Assembly (NCBI GenBank): GCA_046262635.1
Contig: JBHEMK010000059.1
Coordinates: 1-47,221, forward strand
DNA from: JBHEMK01 sp046262635
GTDB lineage: Bacteria > Actinomycetota > Thermoleophilia > Gaiellales > Gaiellaceae
Length of the DNA stretch: 47,221 nucleotides
Reading direction: 5' to 3'
Shown: piece after piece, positions 39,994 through 47,148 of the stretch
How the letters are laid out: the number at the start of each line of letters is the position of its first letter
Numbering within the stretch: the first letter of the stretch is position 1
Notes under the pieces: model-generated
Seen by the model: the letters and a program-made list of their open reading frames with translations, nothing else
What the model was told of the DNA's origin: nothing
Databases searched by the model: none
Program-made: the position numbers and the translations under genes

Positions 39994-41238
39994 GTGAAGC
40001 GCGTCGCCCTGGCCCTCGCGGCGATCGTCCTCGTCGGCGCCGGCGTCGTCTCTGCCTTCGTCCTCTACCGCAGGCACCAGGGGCGGGACATCCGCGGCTC
40101 CTCGACGGTCGAGTTCGTCACCACGGTCGCACGCCCACCGCCGAACCCCGAGCTCTCGAAGGTGCCCTGGCCGACCTACGGCCGCGTGCCGGAGCGGACG
40201 CGCGACGCCGTAGGGCTCGGATTGAAGCCGCCGTTCCGGAAGATCTGGACGTACCACGCGGGCAGCCTCGTCGAGTTCCCGCCGGTGGTCGGCTACAGAC
40301 GCCTCTACTTCGCCACGAACGCCGGCGACTTCACCTCGATCAACGCGCGGACGGGGAAGCGCGCCTGGCGCTTCCGCTCGCACCGCTGCGTCGCCGCGTC
40401 GCCGACCATCCATGACCACGTCGTCTTCGCGGCCTTCATGAACCGGCCGCCGTGCAACGCCGCGGGCGGCCGCGGAATCGACGGCGAGGTGATCGCATTT
40501 GCCGTCGGCTTCGGGAGGATTCGGTGGCGGACCTCGATCGGGCCGAGCGAGAGCTCGCCGCTCGTCGCCGGCGGGCTCGTCTACGTTGGCGACTGGGGGG
40601 GCAACGTCTATGCGCTCGCGGAGCGGACCGGGAAGATCCGCTGGAGGTTCCACACGAACGGCCAGGTCAAGGGTGCGCTCGCCGTCTCGGGCAACCGGCT
40701 CTTCGTGGGCTCGTACGACGGCCACGTCTACTGCCTCGATGCGCGGACGGGAAAGAAGCTCTGGCGCGCCGCCGCCCAGCCGCGAATCGGCCATTCGGGC
40801 ACGTTCTACTCGACGCCCGCTGTCGCGTACGGCCGCGTCTACATCGGCTCGACCGACGGGAAGGTCTACTCGTATGGCGCGACCAGCGGCACCCTGCGCT
40901 GGTCGCACCACACCGGCGGCTACGTCTACTCGTCTCCCGCGGTGTGGAACCGCCTCGTCTTCGTGGGCTCGTACGACAGCCGCCTCTACGCCTTCGATGC
41001 CGCGACCGGCGACGTCCGCTGGACGTTCAAGGCGAACGGCCCTATCTCCGGCTCGCCAACGGTGATCGACGGCGTGGTGTACTTCGCGACGCTTGCCAAG
41101 CGCACCTACGCGCTGGCCGGTTCTTCTGGCAAGCTGCTGTGGACGTATCCCGACGGGAAGTACACGCCGGCGGTCGCCGAAACGCACCGCCTCTACCTCG
41201 TCGGCTACGGACAGGTCTACGGGATGGAGGTGCGTTGA
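39994..41238 (+). CDS. Membrane-anchored PQQ-type beta-propeller protein
   Basis: This 414-residue protein has an N-terminal membrane anchor (VALALAAIVLVGAGVVSAFVLY, residues 4-25), a short linker and a beta-propeller from about residue 70 to the end, with repeated blades such as SPLVAGGLVYVGDWGGNVYAL, RLFVGSYDGHVYCLDARTGKKLW and SPAVWNRLVFVGSYDSRLYAFD. It is a paralog of the propeller protein at 36833-38338 in the same operon (matching first blade PPFRKIWTYHAGSLVEFPPVV and last blade Y-P----RLYLVGYGQVYG), but lacks that protein's N-terminal Ig-like domain and basic tail. A scaffold or polymer-binding role outside the membrane is likely. Its stop overlaps the epimerase gene start (TTGA). Confidence 0.87.
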   Translation: MKRVALALAAIVLVGAGVVSAFVLYRRHQGRDIRGSSTVEFVTTVARPPPNPELSKVPWPTYGRVPERTRDAVGLGLKPPFRKIWTYHAGSLVEFPPVVGYRRLYFATNAGDFTSINARTGKRAWRFRSHRCVAASPTIHDHVVFAAFMNRPPCNAAGGRGIDGEVIAFAVGFGRIRWRTSIGPSESSPLVAGGLVYVGDWGGNVYALAERTGKIRWRFHTNGQVKGALAVSGNRLFVGSYDGHVYCLDARTGKKLWRAAAQPRIGHSGTFYSTPAVAYGRVYIGSTDGKVYSYGATSGTLRWSHHTGGYVYSSPAVWNRLVFVGSYDSRLYAFDAATGDVRWTFKANGPISGSPTVIDGVVYFATLAKRTYALAGSSGKLLWTYPDGKYTPAVAETHRLYLVGYGQVYGMEVR

Positions 41239-42149
41239 GGATCATCGTCACCGGAGCTGCGGGCTTCATCGGCTCGCACCTGGCCGAGGCGCTCGTCGCA
41301 GCCGGCCACGAGGTTACCGGGATCGACTGCCTGACCGATAACTACGAGCCCGCGCTGAAGGAGGAGAACGCCCGTGGCCGAGAGCTCGAGCGGCTCGACC
41401 TCGCGGACGGTCGGCTCGACTTCACTGGGGCGGACGCGGTCTTCCACCTCGCCGCCCAGCCCGGCGTGCGGAGCTTCGGCGACGTTTTCCCGCTCTACCT
41501 CCGCCGGAACGTACTCGCAAGCCAGCGCGTCTTCGAGGCGGCTGCCGCGGCGAGTGTGCGCGTCCTTTTCACCTCCTCGTCATCGATCTACGGTGACGCC
41601 GCCGCGTACCCGACATCGGAGGACGTCGAGCCACGGCCGGTCTCTCCGTATGGGATCACGAAGCTCGCCTGCGAGCACCTCGCCCGCGCCTACCGGCGCA
41701 GCTTCGACCTCGACTTCGTCGTGCTCCGCTACTTCACCGTGTATGGCCCCCGTCAGCGCCCCGACATGGCCTTCACTCGGCTCGTGGCGGCGCTGCGCGA
41801 TGGCGAGCCCTTCGAGCTCTACGGCGATGGCAGGCAATCGCGAGGCTTCACCTTCGTGAGCGACGCCGTTGCGGCGACGATCGCCGCGCTCGACGCCCCG
41901 GCGGGCGCGGTCTACAACGTCGGCGGTGGCGCCGAGGCGACGATGCGGGAAGCGATCGACGCGCTCGAGCGCATCACCGGCCGCATGCTTGACGTGCGCT
42001 ACGGGCCGCCCGCGGCCGGCGACGTCAAGCGCACCTCGGCCGACACGAGCCGGATCCGGGCCGAGCTTGGCTGGGCGCCTCGCGTCGGCCTGGAACGTGG
42101 CTTGAAAGCACAGTGGCAGTGGGCCTCCGCTAGAGTCGCCTCGCCATGA
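41235..42149 (+). CDS. NAD-dependent sugar-nucleotide epimerase/dehydratase
   Basis: This 304-residue extended SDR enzyme has GAAGFIGSH at residues 7-15 for NAD binding, DCLTDNY near 31-37, HLAAQPGVR at 71-79, SSSSIYG at 114-120 and the catalytic Tyr139/Lys143 pair in SPYGITK. The sequence RYFTVYGPRQRPDMAFTRLV and DGRQSRGFTFVSDAV is close to UDP-glucuronate 4-epimerases and UDP-glucose 4-epimerases. In this context it may make UDP-galacturonate or a related uronic donor. The TTG start at 41235 overlaps the previous stop (TTGA) and follows GGAGG at a good distance (about 4-8 nt). Its stop overlaps the Wzz-like ATG. The exact substrate is not decidable by eye. Confidence 0.9.
   Translation: MRIIVTGAAGFIGSHLAEALVAAGHEVTGIDCLTDNYEPALKEENARGRELERLDLADGRLDFTGADAVFHLAAQPGVRSFGDVFPLYLRRNVLASQRVFEAAAAASVRVLFTSSSSIYGDAAAYPTSEDVEPRPVSPYGITKLACEHLARAYRRSFDLDFVVLRYFTVYGPRQRPDMAFTRLVAALRDGEPFELYGDGRQSRGFTFVSDAVAATIAALDAPAGAVYNVGGGAEATMREAIDALERITGRMLDVRYGPPAAGDVKRTSADTSRIRAELGWAPRVGLERGLKAQWQWASARVASP
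42131..42136 (+). promoter_or_regulatory. TAGAGT -10 element for the Wzz-like gene
   Basis: TAGAGT ends 9 nt before the ATG at 42146, within the last codons of the epimerase gene, so the Wzz-like gene may have its own start site as well as read-through. Confidence 0.4.
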
Positions 42150-43039
42150 CGGCGCGCGAGCAGACCACCAGTCGTACGCCAGAGCGGTACGACTGGGACG
42201 CGGAGCAGGAGGTCGACTTCCGCCGCTACTGGGACGCGCTGGTGGCGCGCTGGTGGCTTCTGCTCGTCGGTCTCGTCCTCGGCGCGATCGTCGGCTATGC
42301 GATCTCGCTCGGCGGCGGTCAGGTCTACGAGGCCCAGGCAAGCGTGTACCTCGGCCAGCCCTACTCGGCCAGCGGGAACGTCCAGCTCCAGAACCTGCAG
42401 ACGAACCCGAGCACCGTGCGCCAGATCGTCAACTCGAAGACCACGATCGCGGCGGCGTCGAAGGCGGCCGGTCTGAAGCCGGGCGCGTTGAGCGGCCACA
42501 TCGCCGTCGCGGCCGTGTCGGGGAGTCTGGCGAAGCTCGGACAGACGCCGCTCGTGACGATCACGGTCCAGGGCGCGAAGCGTGTCAAGATCAAGGCGGC
42601 GGCGAACGCGCTCGCTGGGCAGGTCGTGGCGAAGGTCGGTGACTTTGCGAATCGTAAGATCTCGATCTTCCGCGCCCAGATAGCCAGCGACGAGCGCCAG
42701 GAGGCACTGGCCCGCAACCAGGTCGAACAGGCCACGGCGGCCCTGCGGGGAGTCGTGACTCCGACGGACAAGCTCGTGGCGATCTCGATGGTCACGAACG
42801 CGCAGCAGCGGCTCGTCAGCGCTGAGCAGGATCGGCTCAGCACCTCCCAGCTGCTCACGCAGGCACAGCTGATCGAGCTGCCGCGCGTCGTCACCGCAGC
42901 GGGCTCCCAGAAGGTCACCGCCCGGAGCCGCCGAAACTCCGTCGTCGTCGCCGCCGTAATCGGTCTTCTGCTCGGTCTCGCAGCCGCACTTGCCTGGGAT
43001 GCGGTCGCGGCGCGGGCCGCTCGCAGCGTCGCGTCGTAG
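42146..43039 (+). CDS. Wzz-like polysaccharide chain-length/co-polymerase protein
   Basis: This 297-residue protein has the Wzz topology: a short cytoplasmic N-terminus with EVDFRRYWDALVARWWLLLVG, TM1 about residues 35-58, an extracytoplasmic domain to about 265 rich in Ala/Gln helices (SVYLGQPYSASGNVQLQNL, then a long coiled-coil-like part AQIASDERQEALARNQVEQA) and TM2 about 268-290 (VVVAAVIGLLLGLAAALAW). There is no kinase domain after TM2, unlike CapAB/Wzc fusions. It would set chain length with a Wzy-type polymerase. ATG at 42146 overlaps the epimerase stop by 4 nt. Assignment rests on topology and start motif. Confidence 0.8.
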   Translation: MTAREQTTSRTPERYDWDAEQEVDFRRYWDALVARWWLLLVGLVLGAIVGYAISLGGGQVYEAQASVYLGQPYSASGNVQLQNLQTNPSTVRQIVNSKTTIAAASKAAGLKPGALSGHIAVAAVSGSLAKLGQTPLVTITVQGAKRVKIKAAANALAGQVVAKVGDFANRKISIFRAQIASDERQEALARNQVEQATAALRGVVTPTDKLVAISMVTNAQQRLVSAEQDRLSTSQLLTQAQLIELPRVVTAAGSQKVTARSRRNSVVVAAVIGLLLGLAAALAWDAVAARAARSVAS

Positions 43040-43042
43040 TCT
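43037..43042 (+). promoter_or_regulatory. TAGTCT -10 element for the GT2 gene
   Basis: TAGTCT ends 6 nt before the ATG at 43049. Its first bases are the stop codon of the Wzz-like gene, which weakens the evidence. Confidence 0.33.
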
Positions 43043-43048
43043 CTCCGC

Positions 43049-43990
43049 ATGCTCGAGGGCAAGCGAGTTGGGGTCGTCGTCCCCGCCCACGACGAGGAGG
43101 CACTCGTGGCCACGACGCTGCAGGGCATACCGGCCTTCGTCGATCGGATCTACCTTGTCGACGACGCGTCAAGCGACGGGACCGTCGATCGTGCGCGGGC
43201 GCTCGGCGACCCGCGCGTCGAGATAATCGCGCACGAGCGCAACGAGGGTGTCGGGGCTGCGATCGTCAGCGGCTACAGGCGATCGATCGTCGACCGGAAC
43301 GACGTCACCTGTGTGATGGCTGCCGACAACCAGATGGATCCATACGACCTCGAGATGCTCGCCCGACCTGTCGCCCGCGGGGAGGTCGATTACGCGAAGG
43401 CGAACCGTCTCTTCACCGGGGAGGCGTGGAAGCTGATCCCGCACACGCGCTACCTCGGTAACGCCGCGCTCTCGTTCCTGACGAAGATTGCCTCCGGCTA
43501 CTGGCACGTCGCAGACTCGCAGTCGGGCTACACCGCACTCGCTCTACCGACGCTCCAGGCGCTCGACCTCGAGGGTGTCTACCCGCGCTACGGCTTCCCC
43601 AACGACCTGCTCGTCCACCTGAACGTCGTCAACGCACGGGTGCGCGATTTTCCCTCCCGGCCGATCTACGGTGTCGGCGAGCGCTCGGGAATCCGGTACC
43701 GGCACGTCGTCCCGAAGATCTCCTGGCTGCTGTGGAAGGCGTTCTTCTGGCGGATGCGCGAGAAGTACCTGATCCGGGACTTCCACCCGCTCGTCCTCTT
43801 CTATGCGCTCGGCTTCCTGGCCACGATCACCGGAGTCGTCCTCGGTGGCATCGAGATCGGGTATCGGATCGCCGGCTACGATGTGAGCGTGGGTACGGTC
43901 GTGCTGATCGCCCTGCTGCTGATCTCGGGGTCGCAGTTCACGCTCTTCGCGATGTGGTTCGACATGGAGTCGAACAAGGACCTGCGCTGA
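43049..43990 (+). CDS. Polyprenyl-phosphate-type glycosyltransferase, GT2 (DPM1-like)
   Basis: This 313-residue GT2 resembles dolichyl/polyprenyl-phosphate mannosyl- or glucosyltransferases: RVGVVVPAHDEEALVATTL at the start, VDDASSDGTVDRA at 37-49, the acidic AADNQMDPYDLEML near 91-104 (DNQMDP in place of DADLQ-P) and a C-terminal pair of membrane segments (about 245-300). Such enzymes make lipid-phosphate sugars for GT-C transferases, several of which lie in this window. ATG at 43049 follows TAGTCT by 6 nt. Its stop (TGA 43988-43990) overlaps the presumed CTG start of the sulfotransferase. Confidence 0.9.
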   Translation: MLEGKRVGVVVPAHDEEALVATTLQGIPAFVDRIYLVDDASSDGTVDRARALGDPRVEIIAHERNEGVGAAIVSGYRRSIVDRNDVTCVMAADNQMDPYDLEMLARPVARGEVDYAKANRLFTGEAWKLIPHTRYLGNAALSFLTKIASGYWHVADSQSGYTALALPTLQALDLEGVYPRYGFPNDLLVHLNVVNARVRDFPSRPIYGVGERSGIRYRHVVPKISWLLWKAFFWRMREKYLIRDFHPLVLFYALGFLATITGVVLGGIEIGYRIAGYDVSVGTVVLIALLLISGSQFTLFAMWFDMESNKDLR

Positions 43991-44885
43991 TCGACTCAGG
44001 TCACGTCGTCCATGTCGGCCTGCACAAGACGGGCTCGACCTGGTTGCAGCGCTGCGTGTTCCCGTACGTCTCGGGCAAAGCCTTCTGGGCCCGGTCGTCC
44101 CGGCGCTCACGCAAAACCTGATCACTGCCGCGGACGAGGCCTTTCTCGCATCAGCCTTTCGCGCTGTTGCGGAGCAAGCAGCGAGACAGGGCACCAGGCT
44201 CCTCATCTCGAACGAGGGGATTAGCGGGAACCTCTGGGGAGATCCGACCGGGCTGCGGAATGCCGGTCGTCTGTCACAGGTCCTCCCTGATGCGCGGATC
44301 CTGTTCGTCGTCCGCAACCAGCCCGAGATGATCGCGTCGATCTACGGCCAGTACGTGAACGAGGGCGGTCACGGGACCTTCGCGGAGTTCCTCGCTGGTG
44401 ATATCGAGGGACCTTCGTTTGACTTCACGAGCCTCGAGTACGACCGGCTCGCAGCGGGCTACATTGATCTCTTCGGACGCGACAACGTCTTTGTCGCCCT
44501 CTACGAAGACCTGCGGCGCGACCCTGACGCTTTCGTCGACGCGATCGCCGCGTTCTTTGGAACGAGTCGCCCGCCGCGCATCGAACATACACGCGTCAAC
44601 GTGTCACTCTCTGCCGGGCCGATCCTCGCATTGAGGCTTTGGAATCGCGCCTTTCGCGTGTCGACCTTCAACCCGACGCCAGCGGTGAAAGCGCTTCGCG
44701 GCGGCCGCACCGTGCGGAACGTGCTCCAAGAGGTCGTTGATCCAATCCTGAGACCGGTGACGCCATCGTTGCGAGAGCAGAAGAGGCAAGCTCTCGAGGC
44801 GTGGGGGATCGAGAAGTACGCGGCGAGTAATACGCGCCTCAGCAAGCTGTGTGGCCGATCGTTGCGCGAGCTTCGATACCCGTGA
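43987..44885 (+). pseudogene. Sulfotransferase-family protein, interrupted by a frameshift
   Basis: The N-terminal part reads HVVHVGLHKTGSTWLQRCVFPYV, the 5'-phosphosulfate (PAPS) binding loop of sulfotransferases, in one frame; after KAFW (about 44087) the family-like sequence continues in another frame as LTQNLITAADEAF, ILFVVRNQPEMIASIYGQYV (the RxP 3'-phosphate region) to a stop at 44885. One missing base within the GGGCCC run at 44087-44092 would rejoin them to a protein of about 298 residues. It is either an assembly/sequencing error or a recent pseudogene. The start is probably CTG at 43987, overlapping the GT2 stop, since no ATG/GTG/TTG lies nearby; that is odd. It would sulfate the polysaccharide. 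Confidence 0.8.
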
Positions 44886-45288
44886 TAGGGCTCGTTCGCC
44901 CTTCATTGTCGGGCGCCCAAGGGAGACAGGTTATGCGACGTACCCCGCAAGGCCGCTCGCGCAGGCCGTACCGGTAGACCGTCGTGATCTCCCGGAGACA
45001 CCGGTCACAGCGGGCGCGGGGCCGGCCCAGCCTCGGCAGCGCGACGGAGGATGGAGGGCCGACGCCACGGAACACGGAGACACTGGCGAGCGCTTCGGAG
45101 CGTCCGATCGCACATACGATGACACCAGGAGATACCGTTCCGCCTCGCCGTGAGGTTGGCCCGTAGCTCGCAGAACTTCGTCTGCCACCATGACGCCGTG
45201 GCCGGGCTGTCGGTCGGCGGCCCGAACACCGCTCGACGTCGGCCGGGACCATTGATCGAGTGACTCCGCGCAGGTAAACCTGGATGCC
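44886..45288. other. Intergenic region without recognised genes
   Basis: About 400 bp between the sulfotransferase and the SnoaL-like gene. No frame on either strand has a family-like sequence; the open frames present are short and Arg/Ser-rich. A TAAACC sequence lies at 45275-45280, 8 nt before the ATG at 45289, and is a near match to the -10 pattern. Otherwise I see only the weak hairpin at its left edge. Confidence 0.4.
44887..44902 (+). terminator. Possible terminator hairpin after the sulfotransferase gene
   Basis: AGGGC (44887-44891) and GCCCT (44898-44902) form a 5-bp stem with a 6-nt loop directly after the stop codon, followed by TCATTGT. It is short and has a poor T-tract. Confidence 0.28.
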
Positions 45289-45642
45289 ATGAAGATCCTT
45301 GAAGCGGCGTGCCGCTGGCGCGATACCTGGGAGCGGTGCTGGCGTGCGCACGAGCCGCGTGAGATCATCGCGCTGTATACGGAGGACGCGTACTTCCGCT
45401 CGCACCCGTTTCGGAAGGCCCAGACGCCGCGGGAGTACATCGAACCGACGCTTGCCGGTGAAGCGTCGACCGAATGTTGGTTCGGCGACCCGATTGTCAC
45501 GGATGACCGAGCGGCGGTCGAATGGCGCGGCCAGACGAAGCTCAAAGACGGAGGCGTCGAGACCATCGCCGGCGTCTCTCTTCTCCGCTTCAACGATGAT
45601 GGGCTCGTGATTGAGCAGCGCGACTTCTGGGCTGCCGCCTAG
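45289..45642 (+). CDS. SnoaL-like/NTF2-fold protein
   Basis: This 117-residue protein has the cone-shaped NTF2/SnoaL-like pattern: WRDTWERCWRAHEPREIIALYTEDAYFRSHPF near residues 10-41, a REYIEPTL helix, then beta strands AAVEWRGQTKL, TIAGVSLLRFNDDGLVIEQRDFW at the end. Such small proteins are enzymes (aldol cyclases, isomerases, hydrolases) or binding domains, usually with a ligand pocket. It stands alone in a sparse region, and I see no functional link with the polysaccharide genes. ATG at 45289 is the natural start. Confidence 0.78.
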   Translation: MKILEAACRWRDTWERCWRAHEPREIIALYTEDAYFRSHPFRKAQTPREYIEPTLAGEASTECWFGDPIVTDDRAAVEWRGQTKLKDGGVETIAGVSLLRFNDDGLVIEQRDFWAAA

Positions 45643-46173
45643 TTGTGCTGCCAAACCCAAACCGGCGCCAAGAGTCTCGTTCCTGATCCGGGCCTACAAC
45701 AAGGTGACCACGATCGGCGAGTGCTGGAGCGGATGCGGCGCCGCCGTCCTCTGTCGGCCGCGGCGACGTAACCCAGCCCGGCCGGTTCCTGCTCCGCCTG
45801 CTCTCGTTCAGGTTGGAGCAGAGCCGACGAGGCGTCGAACCTCGTCCGCGGATGTGCGTCGATCGTGCGGCCCAGGAACGCGCTGAGAGCGATTGTGCTG
45901 ACGGTAAGTTCGTGGCTTGTGCTCGGCGGCTCAGCGGCGATCGGGCGGGTTCACTTTCGGCGCGGGCCTCGTCTTCGGCGCCGGGCTGATCGTCGTTGCG
46001 CAACGAACTTCGCGAGCGTGCTGCCCGCGTCTCCGGCCGCCGTCGTCCCTTTGACGGCGGTCCTGGTTGCGCTCTTTTTCCGCTGCTCCTCGCGGGCTAT
46101 CCCGCGTTGCAGGGCCATTGGCGGTCGCCCGCGAGAAGGCGCCGAGATCGCCGATCGGAAGCTTGCTTTAGCT
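45643..46173. other. Decayed region with gene fragments
   Basis: This 531-bp stretch has no intact gene. Around 45830-46130 pieces of hydrophobic sequence occur in switching plus-strand frames (AIVLTVSSWLVLGGSAA, then FGAGLVFGAGLIVVA, then AAVVPLTAVLVALF and PLLLAGYPALQGHW), suggesting the remains of a polytopic membrane protein gene, perhaps broken by several small deletions. A GT2-like start is also present near 45670-45725. No transposon end was found. Confidence 0.4.
45670..45725 (+). pseudogene. Possible fragment of a GT2 glycosyltransferase
   Basis: The plus strand reads RVSFLIRAYNKVTTIGECW, close to the first strand and helix of GT2 enzymes (VSFxIRAYNExxTIGxxL). The similarity stops after about 19 residues and no continuation is visible in any frame, so this looks like the relic of a lost gene. 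Confidence 0.4.
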
Positions 46174-47148
46174 TTAGAGGTCGATCCACGGATACGGCTC
46201 GGCCACCGCTCTTCGGCGGCGCATCGAGCGGCGGGCCGCGTCGACCAGGGCGGGGACCGAGCACGCAGCAACGAGATACTTCAGGACGGTCAGGGCAGAG
46301 ACGGTCGATCGGTCGAGCCTGCGTGAGCGGATTGCCGCGGCTGCGGCCCTCCTGTACGACCCGGCGATCCAAGCGCCCTGTGCAATCTGCCTGTAGAGGT
46401 AGGCCTCGATCTTCCGTTGGTTGGGCGGATGAGACTGCTCGAGCCAGCGGAGCTCCTTGGCCGCAAGTCGAAACCAAGAGGCCGGATCCTTGTCGTTCGA
46501 CAGGTTGCGTCCGTGAAAGCAGTACTTCACCAGAGGCTCGTCGACGAGTCGAAGGGCGTACCGCCGGCTGAGCCGGTGCACAAAGTCCAGATCGTCCACG
46601 GCGGCGAGGTCTTCGTCGAAGCCCCCGATCGTGTCGATGCACTCGCGGCGCACAACGAAGGTGTTGATGAAAAACGACGAGCGTCGGAGCAGCCACTCGT
46701 AGGGATACCCGGCAGCCGCGACCTCTCGAAAGAGCCTGAATCCTGCCTCCGAGGGGCCTTCGAAGACATTTCCTGCACCGTCCGCGACATAGACGAGCGT
46801 ATGGACGACGTCTGCTCCCTCGCCCTCGAGCAGCTCGAGCTGTCGTTCGAGCTTCGCCGGCAGCCAGATGTCGTCGTCGTCCAGCAATCCGACGTAGGAA
46901 CCTCTCGCCGCAGCGATTCCGCTGTTCCGGGCAGCAGCCACGCCTCGATTGACCGCGTGGCGCACCAGGCGAACACGGGGATCTGCGTGACCGGTGACGA
47001 ACTCTGCGATCGCATCGTTCGGCCCGTCGTCGACAACGACCACTTCGAGGTCGTCAAATGTCTGGGCGAGCACGCTTCCGATCGCTCGCGAGAGGAAATC
47101 GACCCGCTCGAACGTCGGGATGACAACGGTGACTAGGGGGTCTGCCAA
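46174..47148 (-). CDS. Glycosyltransferase family 2
   Basis: This 324-residue GT2 starts VTVVIPTFERVDFLSRAIGSVL, has VVVDDGPNDAIAEF at 37-50 and DDDD at 90-93 in VGLLDDDDIWLPAKLE, then VDDLDFVHRLSRRYA in the acceptor/base region. The C-terminal 90 residues are helical and basic. The start is TTG at 47148, because a stop codon lies three codons before it in the same frame and no ATG or GTG lies near the family start. It is at the right edge of the window, on the opposite strand to the uronate cassette, and may belong to a further operon running in from the right. Confidence 0.9.
   Translation of the reverse strand: MADPLVTVVIPTFERVDFLSRAIGSVLAQTFDDLEVVVVDDGPNDAIAEFVTGHADPRVRLVRHAVNRGVAAARNSGIAAARGSYVGLLDDDDIWLPAKLERQLELLEGEGADVVHTLVYVADGAGNVFEGPSEAGFRLFREVAAAGYPYEWLLRRSSFFINTFVVRRECIDTIGGFDEDLAAVDDLDFVHRLSRRYALRLVDEPLVKYCFHGRNLSNDKDPASWFRLAAKELRWLEQSHPPNQRKIEAYLYRQIAQGAWIAGSYRRAAAAAIRSRRLDRSTVSALTVLKYLVAACSVPALVDAARRSMRRRRAVAEPYPWIDL

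Noticed and set aside
45865..46326. A 153-codon plus-strand open frame as an intact gene
   Set aside because: Only its first part is hydrophobic and family-like; the rest is Arg-rich and runs antisense into the end of the minus-strand GT2. Better explained as a decayed gene.
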